5,855 bases of DNA, taken from Euryarchaeota archaeon UBA486. Its GTDB lineage: Archaea > Thermoplasmatota > Poseidoniia > Poseidoniales > Poseidoniaceae. The notes below the pieces were generated by a model. The model did not search any database. It had not been told where the DNA came from and saw only the letters and a list, made by a program, of their open reading frames with translations. This document shows positions 1 to 4,745 of the stretch, one piece after another; position 1 is the first letter of the stretch; each line of letters opens with the position of its first letter. The DNA lies in contig DAET01000055.1 in assembly GCA_002497765.1 (NCBI GenBank), forward strand, positions 53,464-59,318. The letters are read 5' to 3'. A program made the translations under genes and the position numbers.

Positions 1-2
1 TG

Positions 3-44
3 CCAGGTGCTCCCGACCTTGACGCGCTGATGAACGACGAATGA
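3..44 (+). CDS. 3' end of an unidentified plus-strand gene (partial)
   Basis: The frame open from the left edge reads PGAPDLDALMNDE and then TGA at 42-44. The acidic, hydrophilic tail looks like a normal protein C-terminus, while the other two plus frames stop after a few codons with less protein-like sequence. The stop lies 2 bases from the purP stop on the other strand, so the two genes would be tightly convergent, as elsewhere in this window. Only 13 codons are visible, so the product cannot be named. It could be a chance open frame. Confidence 0.45.
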   Translation, partial: PGAPDLDALMNDE

Positions 45-46
45 GT

Positions 47-1159
47 TCAGGAGATGATGTCTTCGAGGCGGTCGGCCTCAACGGCTTTTCGGATGGAGCG
101 TGCGATGCGTCGTCCTGTGGACATGAACCGTTCGTTGATGTCGGAGTAAGGTGAACCGCCGATAAAGGGGTTGGAGCCGGCCACGATGCGTGCGCTGATT
201 TCGAACACCTTGAATTCAAGCTGGTCCGTGACGATGGTCTCCAAGCAGAACGGCCCGAGCATGCCTCGAGATCCCTCTTCAAGGTTGTAGGAGGCGGCCA
301 CCGTCCCCTCGGCCATCTCAAAGGCTCGGGGCAGGAGGGATTCTCGAATCACGACCGGTTGGTTGCCCGTCACGACAAAGGACGGTTCCAACGCCATTTC
401 ACGAAGGTCTCGCAGCGAACCGAGTTTGTAGAATTCGTCGACGTTGCTCTCGTCCCGTCGGTCCATGGAGAGCAGTTCGAGGCGTCCGAGATTCTTTCCA
501 GCGTGGGGGCCACGACCTTGCACCTGGTAGCCGTCCTCGGCCGTCGGGTCAAAGAAGAAGTGGAGGTAATATCGGCAGCCAAGGACGTATTCCTGGATGG
601 TGAATTCTTCTTCAATGTCCACGTTTCGGCGGAAATCACGGTAATCTCGGGCGATGAAGTAGCCTCGGCCGCCTTTCGCACCTGCGTATTTCACGATGAC
701 AGGTCCGTCGATGTTGTGCGGGTCTTCAACCACTTTGGGCATCGTGCATCCACCGTCTTCGAGCCACTGTCGCTGGAGGGCTCGGCTGCTCTCCCAGTGC
801 AGGATGTTTCGGTTGCCGAACGTGGGGACCTCAAGGTTCCTGAAATTGTTCGCCCCGAGGTATTCGACCAACGATCCGTGGGGGACGATGATGACGTTCT
901 TTTCTCGGAACCATTCGGCGTAGTCAAGCATTTCTCGATAATCCTCGAGCATCAACCACTCATCGGGGTCTGCTCCGGGAAAGGCCTTGTAGAACCGACG
1001 ACGGTTTTCGCCAACAGCAATGCCGAGGGTGCGGAATCCTTCTTGGCGTGCGCCGTGAAGGATTTGAAGCGATGAATGGGAGGCGACGACGCCAACGGTG
1101 ATGGCCTCCTTGTCGTAGCCTTGGAGCCATTCTTGCACCGTAGTGTGTGGTACGCCCAT
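47..1159 (-). CDS. purP: PurP, formate-dependent FAICAR synthetase (archaeal ATP-grasp ligase)
   Basis: Cytosolic enzyme that joins formate to AICAR using ATP, giving FAICAR. In archaea it replaces the folate-dependent formyltransferase half of PurH in the late steps of IMP synthesis. Seen in the 370-residue product: an N-terminal nucleotide-binding region with HSSLQILHGA (residues 28-37) and PHGSLVEYLG (93-102), then FGNRNILHWESSR (114-126), the glycine-rich ATP-grasp loop KYAGAKGGRGYF (157-168), and the acidic metal-binding region FEISARIVAGSNPF (319-332). Both the PurP N-terminal and ATP-grasp halves are present, and the length matches family members of about 360 residues. I chose the ATG at 1157-1159 because family proteins begin just before the WLQGYDKEAITV stretch and because an AT box lies about 33 bases upstream with no ribosome site, which suggests a leaderless or nearly leaderless mRNA. 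A longer frame reaches 1228 but adds 23 residues unlike the family. The gene diverges from the tryptophan dioxygenase gene. No key residue appears missing. Confidence 0.93.
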   Translation of the reverse strand: MGVPHTTVQEWLQGYDKEAITVGVVASHSSLQILHGARQEGFRTLGIAVGENRRRFYKAFPGADPDEWLMLEDYREMLDYAEWFREKNVIIVPHGSLVEYLGANNFRNLEVPTFGNRNILHWESSRALQRQWLEDGGCTMPKVVEDPHNIDGPVIVKYAGAKGGRGYFIARDYRDFRRNVDIEEEFTIQEYVLGCRYYLHFFFDPTAEDGYQVQGRGPHAGKNLGRLELLSMDRRDESNVDEFYKLGSLRDLREMALEPSFVVTGNQPVVIRESLLPRAFEMAEGTVAASYNLEEGSRGMLGPFCLETIVTDQLEFKVFEISARIVAGSNPFIGGSPYSDINERFMSTGRRIARSIRKAVEADRLEDIIS

Positions 1160-1182
1160 ATGGAGGGGTTTCGTAATCGCTC

Positions 1183-1196
1183 TATGAGTATTATGT
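1183..1196. promoter_or_regulatory. AT-rich box between purP and the dioxygenase gene, possibly a bidirectional TATA element
   Basis: The spacer is GC-rich except for TATGAGTATTATG. Read on the minus strand this gives ATAATACT, centred about 33 bases before the purP ATG at 1159, near the usual archaeal TATA distance for a leaderless or very short leader transcript. Read on the plus strand, TATTATG would place a start of transcription near 1218 and give the dioxygenase mRNA a leader of about 60 bases. Use by purP is the stronger reading; use in both directions is an inference. Confidence 0.45.
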
Positions 1197-1269
1197 CCGG
1201 GAAACCTGTCCGCCGGCCATCGTGTCACCCGTGATGGTTGCTCGTGATGCGAGAAATCCTGCTGAAACG

Positions 1270-1274
1270 GGTGA
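1270..1274 (+). promoter_or_regulatory. Ribosome binding site of the tryptophan dioxygenase gene
   Basis: GGTGA, complementary to the UCACC of the 16S rRNA 3' end, sits 7 bases before the ATG at 1282. Neither the GTG at 1222 nor the ATG at 1309 has such a site, so this decides the start in favour of 1282. Confidence 0.6.
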
Positions 1275-1281
1275 AGGTTTC

Positions 1282-2415
1282 ATGGGGTTGTTTCGCACCG
1301 TTCGGTGCATGGACGAAACGTCAAGCCCAGCTCGAATCACCTACGGGGGCTACCTGCGACTCGAGGAACTTCTGACGTTGCAAGACGGCCCGGAAGGCTA
1401 CACGCCGCCGCCGTCCAACGACGAACTCCACTTCATCATCGTTCACCAAACCTTCGAGTTGTGGTTCAAACTGATCCTTCGGGAGTTGAAAGAAGCCCGA
1501 GCTTTGATGGATGTTGAGCGAATTGATGAGGCGAGCATCCCTCGCGTGGTTCACCATTTGGAGCGTGTGAGTGAGATTTTCCGATTGCTGGCCGACCAGT
1601 GGAAGGTCATGGAGACCCTCTCGCCACAGGACTTCCTGGCGTTCAGGGACCGGCTGGGCACTTCATCCGGCTTTGAGTCATGGCAGATGCGTGAACTTGA
1701 GGTGCTGATGGGTTTGGACAACGAGCAACGAATGGGCGGCATGGACCCGCTCGCTCACATGCAACGGTTGGCCAAGGAAGGCAAAGTTCCAGCCGCAGCT
1801 TTGGCCGATCTTGAGGCCACCTCAAGGGCGCCTTCGCTCAACGATGTGCTCACCACTTGGCTGTCCCGCACCCCGATTCATGGTTCGTCTCCCCAAGACC
1901 AAGGGGATGACGCCGTGGTTCAGGCCTACATCGATGAGCATCTCAAGGCCATGCGGGTGCACGGGGAACAGGTCATCGCTCACATGACCGCCATTGGACA
2001 CGGGGAGGAGGCCACGCTACGACCGAGAATTGAAGCCGGCGTACAGGCTGCGGAAACCTTCCTCACCCCCGAAGGCAAGGCCGTGCGGCATCGAGCGGGG
2101 TTGCTCTTCATCGAATCCTACCGGGACCTCCCGCTGTTGTCGTGGCCACGCCGACTGATTGACAGTTTTGTCGACCTTGAGCAGTCCATGCTTCTGTTCC
2201 GTGCGCACCACGCTCGAATGGTGGAACGGATGATCGGTCGTCGAATGGGGACCGGTGGCTCCAGTGGTGTGGACTACCTCGACGCCACCACGAAGTACCG
2301 AATCTTTGTTGATTTGTGGGCTGTTCGCACCTTGCTGGTCAAGCGAGACGCCCTCCCTGAAATGGACAATGCCGATTTCTACGGCTTTACCTCGAGCGGT
2401 TCAACTCACTCGTGA
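1282..2415 (+). CDS. kynA: Tryptophan 2,3-dioxygenase (heme-dependent)
   Basis: Cytosolic heme enzyme that inserts O2 into L-tryptophan to give N-formylkynurenine, the first step of the kynurenine pathway (tryptophan breakdown, or NAD supply where later steps exist). The 377-residue product is helical and carries the family landmarks: TYGGYLRLEELL near the N-terminus, FIIVHQTFELW with the active-site histidine at 55, FRDRLGTSSGF with the substrate-carboxylate arginine at 122, FRAHHARMVERMIG with the proximal heme ligand at His310, and the active-site loop GTGGSSGV at 323-330. The position of Tyr113 in the Xanthomonas enzyme is Phe118 here, as in animal enzymes. The product is longer than the roughly 300-residue bacterial form because of an insertion in the middle, about residues 160-280. 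The start at 1282 has a ribosome site at 1270 and leaves 19 residues before TYGGYL, which is usual. The ATG at 1309 and the GTG at 1222 are alternatives. The 3' end overlaps rpoK by 10 bases. No other kynurenine-pathway gene is in view. Confidence 0.93.
   Translation: MGLFRTVRCMDETSSPARITYGGYLRLEELLTLQDGPEGYTPPPSNDELHFIIVHQTFELWFKLILRELKEARALMDVERIDEASIPRVVHHLERVSEIFRLLADQWKVMETLSPQDFLAFRDRLGTSSGFESWQMRELEVLMGLDNEQRMGGMDPLAHMQRLAKEGKVPAAALADLEATSRAPSLNDVLTTWLSRTPIHGSSPQDQGDDAVVQAYIDEHLKAMRVHGEQVIAHMTAIGHGEEATLRPRIEAGVQAAETFLTPEGKAVRHRAGLLFIESYRDLPLLSWPRRLIDSFVDLEQSMLLFRAHHARMVERMIGRRMGTGGSSGVDYLDATTKYRIFVDLWAVRTLLVKRDALPEMDNADFYGFTSSGSTHS
1290..1319 (+). repeat. Nested inverted repeat around the 5' end of the dioxygenase gene
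   Basis: GCACCG and CGGTGC (1295-1300 and 1303-1308) form a perfect 14-base dyad directly before the in-frame ATG at 1309. Outside it, GTTTCG (1290-1295) pairs with CGAAAC (1314-1319). In RNA this could fold as an outer 6-bp stem and an inner CACCG/CGGTG stem (1296-1300 with 1303-1307), with the ATG at 1309 in the bulge between them. It lies in codons 3-13 if translation starts at 1282. The pairing is seen directly; any function is inferred. Confidence 0.4.
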
Positions 2416-2657
2416 GGGTCGATATCGATGGGAATCAAGTGATTCTCGTACTCGTAGAGGGCGATCTTGAGCGGGTCGAGGACGAAGCGGATGTTGGCTT
2501 CCTCGAGGCCGTAGAGGGAAACGAGTTCCTCCTTGAACTGCTCACGAAGCACATCTTCGGTGGCGTAGAGGGGGGCGCCCATTCCAATTTGGAGGGCACG
2601 GGCACCAATGATTCGAGCGCGTTCAAAGCGGGTGTGTTGGCGTGCTGGCTTGACCAT
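2406..2657 (-). CDS. rpoK: DNA-directed RNA polymerase subunit K (Rpo6, Rpb6/omega family), enlarged
   Basis: Small core subunit of archaeal RNA polymerase that clamps the largest subunit and aids enzyme assembly, equivalent to eukaryotic Rpb6 and bacterial omega. The family signature is clear near the N-terminus: TRFERARIIGARALQIGMGAP (residues 9-29; one base-family motif, key residues TRFE, ARxIGARALQ, GAP), and the C-terminal helix and strand DPLKIALYEYENHLIPIDI (61-79) match the usual end of the protein. Between these lie about 30 residues (30-60), whereas many archaeal RpoK proteins have only a short linker there; this makes 83 residues against the common 55-65. The ATG at 2655-2657 is chosen. 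A TTG two codons upstream is possible, but a stop codon precedes it directly. GTGAT at 2667-2663 could be its ribosome site. The gene follows the thioredoxin-like gene by 60 bases and overlaps the end of the convergent dioxygenase gene. It is not in the usual archaeal cluster with rpoN and ribosomal protein genes, at least within this window. Confidence 0.9.
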   Translation of the reverse strand: MVKPARQHTRFERARIIGARALQIGMGAPLYATEDVLREQFKEELVSLYGLEEANIRFVLDPLKIALYEYENHLIPIDIDPHE

Positions 2658-2662
2658 GAGCA

Positions 2663-2667
2663 ATCAC
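2663..2667 (-). promoter_or_regulatory. Possible ribosome binding site of rpoK
   Basis: On the minus strand GTGAT, complementary to AUCAC of the 16S 3' end, lies 5 bases before the rpoK ATG. It is a partial match, and supports the ATG at 2657 over the upstream TTG, which it would overlap. Confidence 0.35.
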
Positions 2668-2700
2668 ATGCGAGAGATTCGCAGTCGTCCGACATAGCGA

Positions 2701-2711
2701 CTCTTTTTGAA
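2701..2711 (-). promoter_or_regulatory. Possible TATA-like box upstream of rpoK
   Basis: The minus strand reads TTCAAAAAGAG in the 60-base gap between the thioredoxin-like gene and rpoK. It is the only AT-rich patch there and would place a transcription start near 2679 with a leader of about 20 bases. This would let rpoK be expressed apart from the upstream gene. It is a poor match to the archaeal consensus, and co-transcription is equally possible. Confidence 0.25.
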
Positions 2712-2717
2712 CCTACC

Positions 2718-3617
2718 TCACTCCTCTGACCCGTTTTCATGGATGGCTACGTCGCCCTTGGTCCGAAGAAGACGAACATGGCTCACCATGGCAGGGAGCA
2801 GGGCCAACACCAAGGCGAGGCCCACGAGCAACGGGAGCGTGCCTTCGTTCTCCCGCTGTCGCTCAGGCAGGCCTTCACCCCCGTCGTTGGGGTCCAACGA
2901 ACCGGTAGGGGCCAACGACGCCACGTTGAGCGTTCGAACGCCCTCGCGCTCGAGGAGGACCACTACCGATGTGTTGTCCATCCACGAATCAGCGCTGAGC
3001 ATCAATTCGCCTGCCTCAGCCGGGGCCGACAGACGCCGGTAGGCCACGGACGGGTGAAGCTCACCCGTGGTTTCGTGCGGTACAGGTGCGACCAACCAAG
3101 CGGCCAGGGTGCCGTTGATGCTGGCGTTCCATTGGAGGGTGCCGTTGACCAGTTGGACCTGCTCTAAACCGCTCCAATTGCTCGATTGGTTTTCGAGGGT
3201 CAAATTCAGGTCCATGGCTTGCCGGGTGCCGGTCAAGAGGTGTGTTCCGTCCACCACCAGGGACGGATAGAACATCAGTCGGTAGTCCACGTCGTTTCGA
3301 AGTTTCGAATCCGAGAGGAAGGTGGTATCTTGCGGCGAGGGGTGGTGCTGAAGAATCACGACACTCGGGTCTGAAGACATTCGCAGCTGCTCGCTCACTT
3401 GCTGGCAGGGCTCGCACCAATCGGCGCTGAAGTATTCGATAAGGTGGGCAGGGCGATCGGCCTCGCAGGATTCGTTGCTCAAGCATGACGCCGAGAGCAC
3501 CATCACGTCCAGCAGAGCGCCAGCGTTTGCTTCCTCTTGGTTAGGCTGGGCAGAAGCAGGAACAAGGCTGAGCAGCAGGACCGCAGTGAGCAGGACCGGC
3601 CACGGGTGGGAACCCAT
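2718..3617 (-). CDS. Secreted, membrane-anchored thioredoxin-fold protein, rich in N-glycosylation sequons
   Basis: I recognise the fold but not a named gene. The 299-residue product has a signal peptide (1-23, ending LVPASA before Q24), a thioredoxin-like domain with YFSADWCEPCQQ (Cys68 and Cys71) and the cis-proline in FYPSLVVDG (Pro118), a beta-rich C-terminal region, a transmembrane helix at about 261-282, and a short tail with RLLRTK on the cytoplasmic side. So the domain faces outside the cell. Two more cysteines (45 and 51) lie just before the thioredoxin motif, and a His-His pair follows it (about residues 91-92). There are eight N-X-S/T sequons in the exterior part, six of them between residues 138 and 170. 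The likely job is disulfide exchange or metal handling outside the membrane; next to ctaA, oxidase assembly is an attractive guess. The ATG at 3615-3617 is preferred because the shared AT box lies about 25 bases upstream; an in-frame ATG at 3633-3635 would add six residues but abuts that box. Confidence 0.8.
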   Translation of the reverse strand: MGSHPWPVLLTAVLLLSLVPASAQPNQEEANAGALLDVMVLSASCLSNESCEADRPAHLIEYFSADWCEPCQQVSEQLRMSSDPSVVILQHHPSPQDTTFLSDSKLRNDVDYRLMFYPSLVVDGTHLLTGTRQAMDLNLTLENQSSNWSGLEQVQLVNGTLQWNASINGTLAAWLVAPVPHETTGELHPSVAYRRLSAPAEAGELMLSADSWMDNTSVVVLLEREGVRTLNVASLAPTGSLDPNDGGEGLPERQRENEGTLPLLVGLALVLALLPAMVSHVRLLRTKGDVAIHENGSEE

Positions 3618-3634
3618 GAACAGGGGGGGAGGCA

Positions 3635-3646
3635 TTTGTTCAAAAG
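3635..3646. promoter_or_regulatory. Shared AT-rich promoter box between the thioredoxin-like gene and ctaA
   Basis: TTTGTTCAAAAG is the only AT-rich patch in a GC-rich gap and is close to a palindrome (TTGTTCAA against TTGAACAA). Its centre lies about 27 bases before the ctaA ATG at 3669 and about 25 bases before the preferred start of the thioredoxin-like gene at 3617, the distance expected of a TATA box for leaderless mRNAs. Neither start has a GGTGA-type ribosome site. A single box serving both directions is inferred. Confidence 0.5.
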
Positions 3647-3668
3647 GGGTCTCCTCTCACCCCACATC

Positions 3669-4745
3669 ATGGAACCTCCGTGGTGGCGCCGTCCATCCAC
3701 TCTTCCGTTGGTGCTCGCCGTCATGGCGCTGCTCATCGTTGTGGTGGGGGGTTCCATCCGCATCAACGACGCCGGCGAGTCGTGCCCAGAATGGCCCACC
3801 TGCTTCGGTACTTGGCATTTCGTTGTCTCCGAAGACGACCAAGCGGCGTACTGGGCGGCCAACCCTGACCAAATTGACTCACGGGGCGAAGATCACCGAT
3901 ACACGGTGTTCCAAATTTTTGTTGAGTGGTTCCATCGGATGTTGGTCGGTGTCATCGCTTTGCCGATTGTCTACAACGTACTGGCGACGAGGAAATGGCG
4001 CGGTCGGTACGGGTCAACCGTTGAACGGGCCGCTCAGTTTTCCGCTGCCCTGTTGGTGATTCAGGCGACGGCCGGCTACGTTACCGTCCGCTTTGACAAC
4101 GCGGATTGGACCGTTGCGCTCCATCTGTCATTGGCATGCATCTTCACGGCGGGTCTGCTTTGGCAACACATGGCGATGCGTATCACGGAGGGTGCTTCGT
4201 GGGCTTTCCTGCAAGCGCCTGCGCCCTTTGTCGCCGCCCAATCGGTGCGAGTTCACTCCATGACGGCAGCGGTCGGTCTTTTGCTCGTCCTCGGTGCTTG
4301 GGTATCGTCTTCTGCCGGTGGCCAATACAATCAGAGCTGTTCAGTTGGCTTCCCCGACGGTTGGCCTAAGTGCCAGGGGTCGTTTTTACCCTCACTTGAC
4401 GGCCCGGGTATTTTCATTCAAATGATTCACCGGTTTGGTGCCCTGCTGGTCGGTCTCGTCTTGGTGTTGGGTGTGAGCAACCTCCGCATGGCTTCCAAGC
4501 AAGAGCCAGGAAGCGCTGAACTTGTCAAGCTGGCAGAAATCACCACTGGCATTTGGATGCTCAACGTCATGGTCGGCGGCTCCTACATCGTGTTTGCCAA
4601 GGTGGGCGATTTCCCAGAGTGGCTCTCGCTCCTTCACTTGGTGGTCGGCGTGGGTGCCTTCCTTGCAGCGGTGGTGTTGATGTTCGCCACGCGCTTTGCT
4701 GGCGCACAGAACAACACGTCATCCGGTTCAGGTGAGCAGGAATGA
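3669..4745 (+). CDS. ctaA: Heme A synthase (CtaA/Cox15 family)
   Basis: Integral membrane enzyme that oxidises the C8 methyl group of heme O to a formyl group, making heme A for aa3-type cytochrome oxidase. The 358-residue product shows eight likely membrane helices in two related halves. The heme-binding histidines fit the family pattern: EWFHRMLVG (Glu86, His89), ALHLSLA (His152), QMIHRFGALLVG (His254) and LLHLVVG (His323). Two exterior loops each carry a cysteine pair: SCPEWPTC (Cys39 and Cys45) and SCSVGFPDGWPKC (Cys224 and Cys235), as in the two-pair CtaA proteins such as that of Bacillus subtilis, where the first pair is important for activity. The ATG at 3669 is chosen because TM1 follows directly (STLPLVLAVMALLIVVVGG) and an AT box lies 27 bases upstream. 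The frame is open back to 3537, but that part is polar and runs into the divergent gene. It overlaps ctaB by four bases, so the two are one operon. Confidence 0.95.
   Translation: MEPPWWRRPSTLPLVLAVMALLIVVVGGSIRINDAGESCPEWPTCFGTWHFVVSEDDQAAYWAANPDQIDSRGEDHRYTVFQIFVEWFHRMLVGVIALPIVYNVLATRKWRGRYGSTVERAAQFSAALLVIQATAGYVTVRFDNADWTVALHLSLACIFTAGLLWQHMAMRITEGASWAFLQAPAPFVAAQSVRVHSMTAAVGLLLVLGAWVSSSAGGQYNQSCSVGFPDGWPKCQGSFLPSLDGPGIFIQMIHRFGALLVGLVLVLGVSNLRMASKQEPGSAELVKLAEITTGIWMLNVMVGGSYIVFAKVGDFPEWLSLLHLVVGVGAFLAAVVLMFATRFAGAQNNTSSGSGEQE
4731..4735 (+). promoter_or_regulatory. Ribosome binding site of ctaB
   Basis: GGTGA lies 6 bases before the ctaB ATG, inside the end of ctaA. It fits the UCACC of the 16S 3' end and, together with the ATGA stop-start overlap, points to coupled translation of the pair. 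It contrasts with the first genes of transcripts here, which lack such a site. Confidence 0.6.

Noticed and set aside
359..1075. Long plus-strand open frame of about 238 codons opposite purP
   Set aside because: It lies wholly inside the well-supported purP gene on the other strand, shows no recognisable domain, and is explained by the GC-rich codon pattern of purP.
1160..1228. Upstream extension of purP by 23 codons
   Set aside because: The added residues are unlike the family N-terminus, and the AT box would fall inside the coding region.
2701..2708. T5 run on the plus strand as a terminator of the dioxygenase gene
   Set aside because: It is nearly 300 bases past the dioxygenase stop, beyond the whole of rpoK, and is short; it reads better as part of an AT box on the minus strand.
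3050..3068. Perfect 8-bp inverted repeat ACGGGTGA / TCACCCGT with a 3-base loop
   Set aside because: It lies in the middle of the thioredoxin-like gene, far from any start or end, and one such match in nearly 6 kb is not surprising.
2739..3167. Plus-strand open frame opposite the thioredoxin-like gene
   Set aside because: It is the antisense reading of a gene with signal peptide, active site and membrane anchor; its own translation is arginine- and histidine-rich with no fold features.
3537..3668. Upstream extension of ctaA by 44 codons
   Set aside because: The extension is polar and charged, overlaps the divergent signal peptide coding region, and would put the promoter box inside the gene. 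The ATG at 3669 fits the family N-terminus.
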